NCBI RefSeq assembly: GCF_009930875.1
Contig: NZ_CP025249.1
Location: forward strand, 1,674,001-1,738,000
Source of the DNA: Actinomyces sp. 432
GTDB lineage: Bacteria; Actinomycetota; Actinomycetes; Actinomycetales; Actinomycetaceae
Length of the DNA stretch: 64,000 nt
Reading direction: 5' to 3'
Position numbers and translations under genes: made by a program. The notes under the pieces were generated by a model, which was not told where the DNA came from, ran no database searches, and saw nothing but the letters and a program-made list of their open reading frames with translations. Shown here piece after piece: positions 9,661-18,274 of this stretch (position 1 is its first letter; the number at the start of each line of letters is the position of its first letter).

Positions 9661-10173
9661 TCAGCGCGGAGCCGTGACTATTTCGCTCAGGTGCGCGGTC
9701 TTGGGACCGAGACCCGCCCAGTTGACCGGCACCTGCAGCAGAAGCGCTGTGGCGGTGGGAATGCCGAAGGAAACCTGGTCGGCCAAGTCATCTACGGTGT
9801 CATGCAGCATGTGGGCCAGCACCGAGACGGTCGGCTCGTGGCCAACGACGAGCACGTGGCGGGTTGTCTCCGGGAGGGGCTGCAACAGGCGGAGGATCCC
9901 GCCGGGGCCCTCATGGTAGATCTCCGGCTCCACGCGCGTGAGCGACGGCGCCAGGCGCTTGCGCATGGGGCCGGCGGTCTGGCGTGCACGGGCGGCGGGC
10001 GATACCAGAAGCAGATCAAGGCTTGTCACCCGGTGCTCCAAAGAGCGGGCGAGCTCGTCCGCCAGACTCCGCCCGCGCGAGGTGAGCGGGCGCTCAAGAT
10101 CGGTGGGGGCGTTATGGGACGCCTTCGAGTGCCGTACCAGTACGAGAAGCTTCCCGGCGGGGTCAGTCGTCAC
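9661..10173 (-). CDS. SixA-type histidine phosphatase
   Basis: A 170-residue histidine phosphatase-superfamily protein. The catalytic RHSKAS motif follows the first strand (LLVLVRHSKASHN, residues 10-22), and the second catalytic histidine is in VLVVGHEPTVS. Members of this branch dephosphorylate phosphohistidine or small phosphoesters. The real substrate is unknown. The start overlaps the end of the enoyl-ACP reductase gene by 11 bases, so the two are co-transcribed. A similar enoyl reductase-SixA pairing occurs in other actinobacteria. Confidence 0.85.
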   Translation of the reverse strand: MTTDPAGKLLVLVRHSKASHNAPTDLERPLTSRGRSLADELARSLEHRVTSLDLLLVSPAARARQTAGPMRKRLAPSLTRVEPEIYHEGPGGILRLLQPLPETTRHVLVVGHEPTVSVLAHMLHDTVDDLADQVSFGIPTATALLLQVPVNWAGLGPKTAHLSEIVTAPR

Positions 10174-11014
10174 GCGGATACCCTACCGTCAGGCGGAGGG
10201 CGGCGCCGCCGTCGGCGTGGATCACCTGACCGGTTGTGGCCGGCAGCCAGTCGGACAGCAGCGCGACGGCAGTGCGGGCCACGGGCTCGGCATCGTTGCG
10301 ATCCCAACCGAGCGGGGCCGCATCCTCCCAGTTGGCGGCCAGCGTATCCATGCCGGGGATGGCAGAGGATGCGGGCGTGACCAGCGGACCGGCGCTGAGG
10401 GCATTCACCCGCACGCCCGCCGGTCCCAGCTCCACGGCGAGCGCCCGCACGCTCGCCTCCAGCGCGGCCTTCAGGGGACCCATCCAGCCATAGCCGGGGT
10501 GGACATGGCCTGTGTCGAAGGTGAGTGCAAGCACCGACGCGTGCGCGGAGAGCAAATGCCGTACGGCGTCTACGAGCGCCTGTAGTGAGGCCGCGGAGGC
10601 GGTGAAGGCCTCGGCCAGTGCCCGACCGCGTGCCCCAGGATCCGTGACGGTTGCGCCTGCGTCCGAACGATTGCGTGTAAGCGTGCCCAGCACTGCGGCG
10701 TCGGCGTGGGCGATGGCGTGAACGACGCCGTCCACCTGATCCACTCCTGCCTCTTGCAGCCGGGGGGCGAGGCAGGCAAGGGAGTCAGGGTCGGTGACGT
10801 CCAGGGGCACAATCGCGTGCACTCCACCGTAGCGGCGGGCGACCGCCTCACTCAGGCGGAGTGTGCGCGGGTGGCCGGTCATTACCAGGCGGGCTCCCTG
10901 CGCGCGGCAGGCGACGGCGATGGCGGTGGCAATGGAGGCCGGGCGCAGCACGCCGGTAACCAGGATGGTGCGCCCATCCAGCATTCCCCCGGATGGGGGC
11001 GGTTGCTCGCTCAT
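10163..11014 (-). CDS. fabI: Enoyl-[acyl-carrier-protein] reductase, FabI/InhA-like
   Basis: A 283-residue short-chain dehydrogenase of the FabI/InhA type, which reduces enoyl-ACP in fatty acid synthesis. The cofactor-binding start is ILVTGVLRPASIATAIA, with the Ser-Ile spacing typical of FabI rather than the GxxxGxG of ordinary SDRs. The catalytic pair is the Tyr-x6-Lys in YGWMGPLKAALEA, followed by GPAGVRVNALSAGPLVTPAS. The conventional SDR serine is not obvious, as in FabI. I placed the start at ATG 11014 (MSEQPPPSGG). It is divergent from the Dus gene by only 28 bases and overlaps the downstream phosphatase by 11. Confidence 0.85.
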   Translation of the reverse strand: MSEQPPPSGGMLDGRTILVTGVLRPASIATAIAVACRAQGARLVMTGHPRTLRLSEAVARRYGGVHAIVPLDVTDPDSLACLAPRLQEAGVDQVDGVVHAIAHADAAVLGTLTRNRSDAGATVTDPGARGRALAEAFTASAASLQALVDAVRHLLSAHASVLALTFDTGHVHPGYGWMGPLKAALEASVRALAVELGPAGVRVNALSAGPLVTPASSAIPGMDTLAANWEDAAPLGWDRNDAEPVARTAVALLSDWLPATTGQVIHADGGAALRLTVGYPRDD

Positions 11015-11042
11015 GCCGCCAGCTTCGCACGTGGCGGCGAAC

Positions 11043-12422
11043 ATGTCGTGGATGTGCCAGCATGTGCCGGTGAGTGCATCGCCTGAAACGACCCAGCCGG
11101 CGGCTACGCCAGTCGTTGAGCCTGCTCCGGTATCGCCCATCCCCGCACAGGCCGCCCGGCCCGGGGCGGGCGTCGCCGCGCCGCTGCGCATCGGCCCGTT
11201 GGAGATCGCCACGCCGGTGGTGCTCGCCCCCATGGCCGGAGTGACGAATGCCTCATTTCGGCGCTTGTGCCGCATCTACGGGGAGGAGGCACTGCCCTCC
11301 GCGCTGCGCCCGGCACAGGAGGGGCCGGTCACTACCCCGGAAGGCGCGCTGTCCGCCCCGGCGGGTCTGTACGTCACCGAGATGGTCACCACCCGAGCCC
11401 TGGTGGAGCGCAACGCCAAGACTCTGTCGATGGTGCGGACGGACCCCACCGAACGGGTGCGTTCGATTCAGCTGTACGGGGTGGACCCAGCGACCGTGGC
11501 TGCGGCGGTCCACATCCTGGTGGCCGAGGACCTGGCTGACCATATTGACCTGAATTTCGGCTGCCCCGTCCCCAAGGTGACTCGAAAGGGCGGTGGCGCC
11601 GCCCTGCCGTGGAAGCGGGACCTGCTGGAGGCGATCATGCGTGCGGCGGTGCGGGCTGCACGCTCCGCCGGCGCGGCCGCCCGCCGCGAGCGCGAAGTGC
11701 CGGTAACGGTCAAGATGCGCCTGGGGATTGATGACGAGCACGAGACCTTCCTGGATGCGGCCCGTATCGCTGCAGACGCCGGAATCGCGGCTCTGGCACT
11801 GCACGCGCGCACGGCCCGGCAGCACTACTCCGGCCACGCGCGTTGGGAGCAGATCGCCCGTTTGAAGGAGGCCACCGCACTGCCGGTGCTCGGAAACGGG
11901 GACGTGTGGAGCGGCGACGACGCCGTGTCCATGCTTGAGCAGACTGGTTGCGACGGCGTCGTGGTGGGGCGCGGCTGCCAGGGACGGCCGTGGCTGTTCG
12001 CAGACATCGTCTCAGCCATGCACGGGCGGTCCGGGCGGACCCGCCCCGACCTGGATGCGGTGGTTGCCGTGATCAAGGAGCACGGGCGACTGCTGGCGGC
12101 CGAGCTGGGTGAGGACCGGGGCGTACGCGATCTGCGCAAGCACATCGGCTGGTACCTGAAGGGCTACCCGGTGGGTGGCGCGGCACGCGCAGAGTTGATG
12201 CGTGTGTCCTCGCTACCGGAACTGGACACCGCGCTGGCACGTATGCGTGCACGGCTGCCGCAGGATGTGCCCTATCCGGGTCCGGCGGCGGAGGGATCGC
12301 GTGGGCGTGCGGGTAGTCCGCGTTCCCCGCACCTGCCCGAGGGCTGGTTGGACTCTCCCTTCCTGGACGAGGAGGATCGGGCACTGCTGGCCGACGCCGA
12401 GCTGGACGTATCCGGCGGCTGA
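11043..12422 (+). CDS. dusB: tRNA-dihydrouridine synthase (DusB family)
   Basis: An FMN-dependent enzyme that reduces uridine to dihydrouridine in the tRNA D-loop. Visible family motifs are VLAPMAGVTNASFRRLCR, the substrate-binding LNFGCPVPKVTRKGGGAAL with the catalytic Cys, VKMRLGIDDEHE, and the FMN phosphate loop GCDGVVVGRGCQGRPWLF. The start is uncertain: ATG 11043, ATG 11052 and GTG 11064 or 11070 all fit before a proline-rich N-terminal tail, and none has a clear ribosome-binding site. At about 459 residues it is longer than most DusB because of that tail and an extended C-terminus. Confidence 0.92.
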   Translation: MSWMCQHVPVSASPETTQPAATPVVEPAPVSPIPAQAARPGAGVAAPLRIGPLEIATPVVLAPMAGVTNASFRRLCRIYGEEALPSALRPAQEGPVTTPEGALSAPAGLYVTEMVTTRALVERNAKTLSMVRTDPTERVRSIQLYGVDPATVAAAVHILVAEDLADHIDLNFGCPVPKVTRKGGGAALPWKRDLLEAIMRAAVRAARSAGAAARREREVPVTVKMRLGIDDEHETFLDAARIAADAGIAALALHARTARQHYSGHARWEQIARLKEATALPVLGNGDVWSGDDAVSMLEQTGCDGVVVGRGCQGRPWLFADIVSAMHGRSGRTRPDLDAVVAVIKEHGRLLAAELGEDRGVRDLRKHIGWYLKGYPVGGAARAELMRVSSLPELDTALARMRARLPQDVPYPGPAAEGSRGRAGSPRSPHLPEGWLDSPFLDEEDRALLADAELDVSGG

Positions 12423-12521
12423 GCCGGTGCGTTGCGCGCGGCGGCTCAGCCGCCGAGTTGCGCCTGGAACCCGGTGATGGGCCTACGCAGCCTGTCGCAA
12501 CCGGCTCCCGCACCGGCGCGG

Positions 12522-13874
12522 TCACGCGTCGGCAGGCTCTCCGGTGCGGCACAGGGCGGCGGCGATCGCCGTCGTCACCGGGATGGCCAGTACCAGGCCA
12601 ATGGATGACACCAGGGTGCGCACGACCTCTTCGGCGATCTCGCCCGAAAGCAGGGTGGCGGCCAGCGGCCGGTCGATCAGCGAGGCCGCCAGAATCAGCG
12701 GCAGGGCCGTGCCGGCGTAGGCGAAGGCGAGGGTGTAGACGGTGGAGGCGATGTGGTCACGGCCGATCCGCATGCCTCCGGTGAACAGCCGCGCACGGCC
12801 CAGGGCTGGGTTGGCGGCGTGCAGCTCCCACACGGCGGAGGCCTGGGTGATAGTGACGTCATTGAGCACGCCCAGGGCCGCCACCACCATGCCGCAGGTC
12901 AGCAAGGCCTGCAGGTTGATGCCGCCCACCATCGCCGTGAGGGTCAGGGCGGTCTCCTCGGTGGCGCCGGTGAGGTTAGCGGCGTCCACGCCCCACAGTG
13001 ACAGCAGGACCGTGATGACCACGCCGGCGAAGGTGCCCAGCAGTGCCGTGGTGGTGCGCACGGAGATGCCGTGGGCGACGTAGACCGCCAATAGCATCAT
13101 GGCCGAGGCGCCCACCAGCGTCACCCACATGGGTGAGGCCAGATCCAGTAGCGCCGGGATCATGAAACCGAGCAGGACGCCCGTTGCGAGCAGCAGGCCC
13201 AGCACGCTGAGAGCACCCTTACGGCCGGCTACGGCGACGACGAGTACCAGGTACACCACCGCCAGCGCAGCCACCGGCACCTGGCGGGCGTAGTCGACGA
13301 ATACGTATGGCGTGCCGGAGGCGAGCGCGGCGGGCGCATACATCACCTTTAGACGGTCTCCGACGTCGGCGGCGGCCAGGGACTCGGAGGGGATATGCAC
13401 CGGCATGACCAGGCCCTCGCCGTCGCCGGAGGTGATGCGCGCGCACACCGCGTCGGCGAGCAGCGATTCGTTGGCGACTCCCTCCAGCGCTCCGGTGGTG
13501 TCGGCGCAGGCGGCGGTGTTCAGGGAGGTGATGGTGGCCGATTCGAGAGCGGCGCCGTCGGCGGTGAAGGGCTGGGAGCCGACCAGTGAGTTCCCACTCG
13601 GCCACAGCACGATCAGACCGATCAGTGTGGCCACCACCAGCGGGATGACGATCGCCGCCAGCACTAGGCGCACCCGCCGGGCCTCGGCCGCGCCCAGGTT
13701 GAGAGGGCCGGAATGGCTGTGCGCCGCCAGGGATGCGTGCGGGTTCGAGGCGCGCGGGCCGGCAGTGGTATCGGCCCGGCCGGTAGGTGATTCCCCGGCG
13801 TGCACGTTGCTCGGCCCGTCGACAGGCAGTTCGGCGGGCGCTGCGGCAGAGGCTGGCGTCGTCTCGTCGTTCAC
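12522..13874 (-). CDS. YibE/F-like multispanning membrane protein
   Basis: A 450-residue membrane protein of the YibE/F family. A Pro/Ala-rich cytoplasmic tail of about 75 residues is followed by one helix (LVLAAIVIPLVVATLIGLIV), an extracytoplasmic region with two Cys (NTAACADTTG and ADAVCARITS), and then about seven hydrophobic helices. The start is GTG 13874 (VNDETTPASA). Codons upstream run through the palindromic repeat region and are not credible. The function is unknown. The family has been proposed to be a transport or permease component. It converges with the Dus gene. Confidence 0.8.
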   Translation of the reverse strand: MNDETTPASAAAPAELPVDGPSNVHAGESPTGRADTTAGPRASNPHASLAAHSHSGPLNLGAAEARRVRLVLAAIVIPLVVATLIGLIVLWPSGNSLVGSQPFTADGAALESATITSLNTAACADTTGALEGVANESLLADAVCARITSGDGEGLVMPVHIPSESLAAADVGDRLKVMYAPAALASGTPYVFVDYARQVPVAALAVVYLVLVVAVAGRKGALSVLGLLLATGVLLGFMIPALLDLASPMWVTLVGASAMMLLAVYVAHGISVRTTTALLGTFAGVVITVLLSLWGVDAANLTGATEETALTLTAMVGGINLQALLTCGMVVAALGVLNDVTITQASAVWELHAANPALGRARLFTGGMRIGRDHIASTVYTLAFAYAGTALPLILAASLIDRPLAATLLSGEIAEEVVRTLVSSIGLVLAIPVTTAIAAALCRTGEPADA

Positions 13875-14035
13875 ACGGCCATCATGCCCGCCGGCAGCGT
13901 CGATCCGCGCGCACCGCGCAGGCACGTCGCCCTGAGGCGACCGGCCCCGGCCTGAGTCGGCTTGAGGCAACTCGGGCGGCACGAGCCTGGCAGGTGTGCG
14001 CCGACCAGCCGCCCATCCCCGGGCCAAACCCAGGT
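13875..14035. other. Intergenic sequence upstream of the YibE/F gene
   Basis: Non-coding stretch between the YibE/F start and the left palindromic repeat. It should hold the YibE/F promoter, but I see no clear -10/-35 pair, operator or RNA gene. Together with the repeat and the 205 bases that follow it, this makes a 475-base gene-free gap. Confidence 0.5.
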
Positions 14036-14144
14036 GCGTTGCACGACGTCGGGCCGCGTTGCACGACCTTCGGGTGCGTTGCACGACCCCCGGGTGGTCG
14101 TGGAACACACACCAAGGTCGTGCAGTGTCACCGAGGTCGTGCAG
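14036..14144. repeat. Multi-arm palindromic repeat, left copy flanking the DUF559 gene
   Basis: Three forward units (gcgttgcacgac at 14036, 14056 and 14076, period 20) are followed by three reverse units (gtcgtggaac at 14097, gtcgtgcag at 14117 and 14136, periods 20 and 19). The whole element can fold as nested stems. A second copy in the same orientation lies at 15498-15604. The best-conserved shared segment is the right half around gtcgtggaacacacaccaag. No coding frame explains the pattern. The 205 bases between it and the DUF559 start show nothing else I recognise. Confidence 0.85.
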
Positions 14145-14349
14145 TACGAGGCCCGCGGCACCGCAAAACGAGACCGACCAGCGGTCCAGGAGTACGGACA
14201 GCGTGGACCACCGGATTACTCCCGCGGATGCTGGCCGACCGAGGCACCAAAACCCACGGGTACCATTAGCGGCGCCCCAGACACCCACTTATCCACAGTC
14301 GACGATGCGAGAGTGGTCATCGCACCCAACTTCGGCGAATGCTGGAGAC

Positions 14350-15477
14350 ATGCCCACCTCGCCTGACCTAGCTCACGACCGTGCTCGCGACCGTGATCTG
14401 TTTCCCGTGCTGATTCACACCGGTCGGCATGACCGCGCCGGCGTAGAGTTCCCCCGCTCCGCGCTGCGGCTTGCTCCCGGCATTCACTGGGTTCCAGCCC
14501 CTGAGGCGAAGCGCTGGCAGCATCGCTATACCTTGGCCTTGGCACGCGCCATAACCGCGCAAACAACGCACCGCTCCGCGTGCTGCCTCACGCACGCATC
14601 CGCGGCCCTTGTGCTTGGCCTGCCAATGATGACCCAGGAACCGGACGTATACCTGGCGGTTCCCAGCACGCCCAAGCGAGTTGGCACGCCGCTGCCCTTG
14701 ATCAGTGTGCCTCCCACGGGACCGCCGCGGTCGAGCGCACACGAGGACTTCTACTGCCGGCAGATCATGCTTTGGCGCCGACACTTGGACCTCCCGGAGG
14801 AAGACATCACCGTGGTCGGCGGGGTGCCGGTCACCACCGTGTTACGCACCGCCTTCGACTGTGCGTTCGACGAGCCCGCACACAACGCCCTGGCGATTGC
14901 CGACGCGGCGCTGCGGTTGTACTGCCGATCGCAGCCGAACGACCACCGTGCGTATGCAGACGCCGAGAAGCGGGCTCGCGACACCTGGCAGGAGTGGCTG
15001 CAGCGATCCCCGCACAGGCGCGGAATTGCACAAGCACGTGCCGTACTGGAAGCGGCGACGCCGTTAGCCGACTCTCCTGGCGAAAGCGTCATGCGCTGGC
15101 TGACTCTCGTGCTCGGACTTGCGGCGCCACAAGTGCAGTACCGGGTGAGCGACCATGCGAGCATGTGGTGGCTCGACCTGTGCTGGCCCGAGCACGGGAT
15201 CGTCATCGAGGTTGACGGCCGAGTCAAGTACAACACCAGGGAGGACGCCTGGCAGGAGAAACTGCGTCAGGACGCCATCCAGGCCATGGGTTGGCGATTC
15301 ATACGCGTGACTTACGGGGAGTTCCGCGATCTGCGCGCGCTGGCGGACAAGATCCTCGCGGCCTTTCCGCCCGGAGTTGTCGCCTCGCTCAGACCCAACC
15401 GCGTCCTGCTGCGGCCGGGTACGAGATTGGAGTCGGGCCTGTGCGAGGGCTCGATGCTCGGGCTGCGGCGTCGGTGA
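14350..15477 (+). CDS. DUF559 endonuclease-like protein with AbiEi-like N-terminal region
   Basis: A 375-residue protein. The C-terminal part (about 240-350) matches the DUF559/Vsr-like PD-(D/E)XK fold: Glu245 in SPGESVMRW, Asp276 in WWLDLCWPEHG, then Glu287-Val-Asp289-Gly and Lys293, with the family-typical downstream GWRFIRVTYGEF. The N-terminal 200 residues look like the winged-helix/AbiEi antitoxin-type region common in actinobacterial DUF559 proteins (SALRLAPGIHWVP, THASAALVLGLP, TTVLRTAFDCA). ATG 14350 has ggag close upstream. Direct copies of a palindromic repeat flank the gene. Target and role are unknown. It could act in DNA repair, defence or the upkeep of those repeats. Confidence 0.8.
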   Translation: MPTSPDLAHDRARDRDLFPVLIHTGRHDRAGVEFPRSALRLAPGIHWVPAPEAKRWQHRYTLALARAITAQTTHRSACCLTHASAALVLGLPMMTQEPDVYLAVPSTPKRVGTPLPLISVPPTGPPRSSAHEDFYCRQIMLWRRHLDLPEEDITVVGGVPVTTVLRTAFDCAFDEPAHNALAIADAALRLYCRSQPNDHRAYADAEKRARDTWQEWLQRSPHRRGIAQARAVLEAATPLADSPGESVMRWLTLVLGLAAPQVQYRVSDHASMWWLDLCWPEHGIVIEVDGRVKYNTREDAWQEKLRQDAIQAMGWRFIRVTYGEFRDLRALADKILAAFPPGVVASLRPNRVLLRPGTRLESGLCEGSMLGLRRR

Positions 15478-15497
15478 GCGGTGCCGCGCAATATGTC

Positions 15498-15604
15498 GAT
15501 TTACGACCCTGGCTGCGTTGCACGACCTTGGTGCCTGTTGCACGACCACCCGGGGGTCGTGGAACACACACCAAGGTCGTGCAACGTCACCGAGGCCGTG
15601 GAAC
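15498..15604. repeat. Multi-arm palindromic repeat, right copy flanking the DUF559 gene
   Basis: Second copy of the element at 14036-14144, same orientation. Forward units lie at 15498 (degenerate), 15515 and 15535; reverse units at 15556 (gtcgtggaac), 15577 (gtcgtgcaac) and 15595 (gccgtggaac). The outer arms around ttgcacgaccttggtg and its complement pair exactly. It begins 20 bases after the DUF559 stop codon. Confidence 0.85.
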
Positions 15605-15615
15605 GGTCGCACGCA

Positions 15616-15646
15616 CCGGCCAGACGCCACTCAGGCGTCTGGCCGG
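15616..15646. terminator. Hairpin terminator between DUF559 gene and glyS
   Basis: Perfect 13-bp arms (ccggccagacgcc at 15616-15628 and its complement at 15634-15646) with a five-base actca loop. It is placed between convergent genes, so it is probably bidirectional. Confidence 0.75.
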
Positions 15647-15680
15647 GCAGCCGGCATCTGACCGGCGGGCAGCCGACTGT

Positions 15681-17075
15681 TCAGCAGCCGATCAGGCGCT
15701 CGGCCAGGTAGCGCTCCACGCCCTCAAGCGGGATGCGCTCCTGGGCCATGGTGTCGCGCTCACGCACGGTGACCGCGCCGTCCTGCGGCGACTCGAAGTC
15801 GTAGGTGATGCAGAAGGGGGTGCCGACCTCGTCCTGGCGGCGGTAGCGGCGGCCCACCGCGCCGGCGTCGTCATACTCGACGTTCCAGGTGCGGCGCAGC
15901 CGGGCGGCAAGCTCGCGGGCAGGGCCGGTCAGCTCCTCCTTGCGGCTCAGCGGCAGCACCGCCGCCTTGACCGGAGCCAGGCGCGGGTCCAGCCGCAGCA
16001 GCACACGCTTGTCGACGCCGCCCTTGGTGTTGGGAGCCTCATCCTCCGTGTAGGCCTCCACCAGGAAGGCCATCAGGGATCGCGTCAGTCCGGCCGAGGG
16101 CTCGATCACGTAGGGGGTCCAGCGCTCGTTCTTGCCCTGGTCGAAGTAGGACAGGTCCTTGCCGGAGTGCTCGGCGTGGGTAGACAGGTCGAAGTCCGTG
16201 CGGTTGGCAATACCCTCCAGCTCGCCCCACTCCCCGCCGGCGAAGCCGAAGCGGTACTCCAGGTCAACGGTGCGCTTGGAGTAGTGGGACAGCTTCTCCT
16301 TGGGGTGCTCGTACAGCCGCAGGTTGTCCTCGCTGATGCCCAGGTCGGTGTACCAGGCCTTGCGGTAGTCGATCCAGTACTGGTGCCACTCCTCATCGGT
16401 GCCGGGCTCCACGAAGAACTCCAGCTCCATCTGCTCGAACTCGCGGGTGCGGAAGATGAAGTTGCCGGGGGTAATCTCGTTGCGGAAGGACTTGCCTACC
16501 TGGCCGATGCCGAAGGGCGGCTTCTTGCGCGCGGCGCTCATCACGTTGGTGAAATTGATGAAGATCCCCTGGGCGGTCTCGGGGCGCAGGTAGTGCAGGC
16601 CGGCCTCGTCGTCAACCGGCCCGAGGAAGGTCTTAAGCAGGCCGGAGAAGGCCTTGGGCTCGGTGAAGGCGCCACGAGTACCGCAGTTGGGGCACACGAG
16701 CTGGTCCAGGGTGACGGTGTCGGGGTTGTCGATGCCGTGCTTGGCGGCGTAGGCCTCCTGCAACTCGTCCTCGCGCAACCGCTTGTGGCAGGAGGTGCAC
16801 TCGATCAGCGGGTCGGTGAAGGCCGCCACGTGGCCGGAAGCCACCCAGGTCTCGCGCGGCAGGATCACCGAGGAGTCCAGGCCGACGACGTCGTCGCGCG
16901 AGCGGACCATGTACTGCCACCACTGGCGCTTGATGTTCTCCTTCAGCTCCACGCCGAGCGGTCCGTAGTCCCAGGCCGAGCGGGTGCCGCCGTAGATCTC
17001 GCCGCAGGGGAAGACGAATCCGCGCCGCTTGGCAAGGTTGATGACACGGTCGAGCGTTGAGGGAGTTGCTGCCAC
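15681..17075 (-). CDS. glyS: Glycyl-tRNA synthetase (class II, alpha2 type)
   Basis: A 464-residue class II aminoacyl-tRNA synthetase that charges tRNA-Gly. It is the single-chain type found in actinobacteria and eukaryotes. Seen motifs: [20 protein letters not shown] near the N-terminus, a zinc-like CX2C pair in ECTSCHKRL and [10 protein letters not shown], motif 2 [20 protein letters not shown], and motif 3 [10 protein letters not shown]. The GTG start at 17075 has ggag 8 bases upstream. It is divergent from the zinc operon and converges on the DUF559 gene. Confidence 0.96.
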   Translation of the reverse strand: MAATPSTLDRVINLAKRRGFVFPCGEIYGGTRSAWDYGPLGVELKENIKRQWWQYMVRSRDDVVGLDSSVILPRETWVASGHVAAFTDPLIECTSCHKRLREDELQEAYAAKHGIDNPDTVTLDQLVCPNCGTRGAFTEPKAFSGLLKTFLGPVDDEAGLHYLRPETAQGIFINFTNVMSAARKKPPFGIGQVGKSFRNEITPGNFIFRTREFEQMELEFFVEPGTDEEWHQYWIDYRKAWYTDLGISEDNLRLYEHPKEKLSHYSKRTVDLEYRFGFAGGEWGELEGIANRTDFDLSTHAEHSGKDLSYFDQGKNERWTPYVIEPSAGLTRSLMAFLVEAYTEDEAPNTKGGVDKRVLLRLDPRLAPVKAAVLPLSRKEELTGPARELAARLRRTWNVEYDDAGAVGRRYRRQDEVGTPFCITYDFESPQDGAVTVRERDTMAQERIPLEGVERYLAERLIGC

Positions 17076-17199
17076 TGTGTTTCTCCGTAGGTCCAAATAC
17101 TGATGCCGTCTACAGTCCGCACGCGGTCGGTGGGACGAGCGGGGCCAGTCTACGGGTCCTGAACAGCGGATTTGACGACTCACCCACGAGGAGATGAGA

Positions 17200-18243
17200 A
17201 TGGTTCCCATGAACGTTCCTTTCCGCCCCCGTCGAGCACTCGCTGTCACCGCTGCGGCCGCGCTCGGAATCGCCTGCCTGCCGCTGGCCGCCTGCTCCTC
17301 CGACGCCGACGGTAGCGACTCCGGCCAGGCGCTGTCCGTCGCCGCGTCCTTCTACCCGATCCAGTACTTGGCGCAGGCCGTCGGCGGGGAGCACGTGAAC
17401 GTCACCTCCGTTACTCCCACGAATGTCGAGCCGCACGACTACGAGCTCGCCCCCAAGGACGTCACCGCACTGTCCGGAACCGACCTGGTGGTATATGTCC
17501 CCGGCTTCCAGCCCTCCTTGGACGACGCGCTGAGCGAGGTCTCCGGCCCAGACGTTCTCGATCTCACCGACGCGGTCGAGCTCACTCACCACGACGGCGT
17601 AGAGCACGACCATGACGATGCTCGTGAAGATGCTCATGACGATTCCCATAACCATGACGGTGACGTCGATGCGCACGGCGACCATGCGGATGAGGCGGAC
17701 GCTGACCACGCTGAGGAGCATGACGCCGACGCAGCGGACCCCCACTTCTGGCTCGACCCGGTGCGCATGCAGTCTGCCGCGCAGGCCATCGAGACCGCCC
17801 TGTCCCAGGCCGATCCGAATCACGCGGATGACTACCAGGCCAATCTCTCCAGCCTCACCGAGACCCTCGAAGGCCTGGACTCCGACTACTCCACCGGTCT
17901 GGCCCAGTGTGAGCGCACCACCTTCGTCACCTCGCACGCCGCCTTCGGCTACCTGGCGGATCGCTATGGACTGACCCAGGCCTCCGTGTCCGGGGTCGAT
18001 CCCGAGTCCGAGCCCAGCCCGGCCGAGCTGGCCGCCGTGAAGAAGATTGTGCAGGAGACCGGCACGACGACGATCTTCACCGAGGACCTTGTCTCCTCCA
18101 AGACGGCCGAGGCCCTTGCCGCGGAGACCGGCGCCACCACCGCCGTGCTGAACCCGCTTGAGTCCGCCCCGTCCTCCGGTGACTACGCCGATGCCATGTC
18201 AGCCAATCTGCAAGAGCTGCGCACCGCGCTATCCTGCCAGTGA
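17200..18243 (+). CDS. znuA: Zinc ABC transporter substrate-binding lipoprotein
   Basis: A 347-residue cluster A-I metal-binding protein that captures Zn(II) outside the membrane for ZnuBC. The signal peptide ends in a lipobox ([12 protein letters not shown]), so the mature protein is membrane-anchored. A His/Asp-rich flexible loop spans about residues 130-178 ([11 protein letters not shown] onward), followed by the ligand motif [12 protein letters not shown] and a second-domain [14 protein letters not shown]. gaggag lies 6 bases before ATG 17200, which I prefer over ATG 17194. It is first in znuA-znuC-znuB-zur. I saw no clear palindromic Zur box upstream, though regulation by Zur is expected. 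Confidence 0.93.
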   Translation: MVPMNVPFRPRRALAVTAAAALGIACLPLAACSSDADGSDSGQALSVAASFYPIQYLAQAVGGEHVNVTSVTPTNVEPHDYELAPKDVTALSGTDLVVYVPGFQPSLDDALSEVSGPDVLDLTDAVELTHHDGVEHDHDDAREDAHDDSHNHDGDVDAHGDHADEADADHAEEHDADAADPHFWLDPVRMQSAAQAIETALSQADPNHADDYQANLSSLTETLEGLDSDYSTGLAQCERTTFVTSHAAFGYLADRYGLTQASVSGVDPESEPSPAELAAVKKIVQETGTTTIFTEDLVSSKTAEALAAETGATTAVLNPLESAPSSGDYADAMSANLQELRTALSCQ

Positions 18244-18274
18244 TCACGGTTCCCATCATCGGCAGAAGGACTTC

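Noticed and set aside
13996..14349. Longer N-terminus for the DUF559 protein from 13996
   Set aside because: It would translate the palindromic repeat. ATG 14350 has a ribosome site and starts the recognisable domain.
14036..15604. CRISPR array
   Set aside because: Only short palindromic units with 8-9-base spacers are present, there are no unique spacers of 30 bases or so, and no cas gene is in the window.
15291..17060. Open frame of 589 codons opposite glyS
   Set aside because: Shadow of the glyS coding strand. It has no recognisable motif and runs through the palindromic repeat and terminator.
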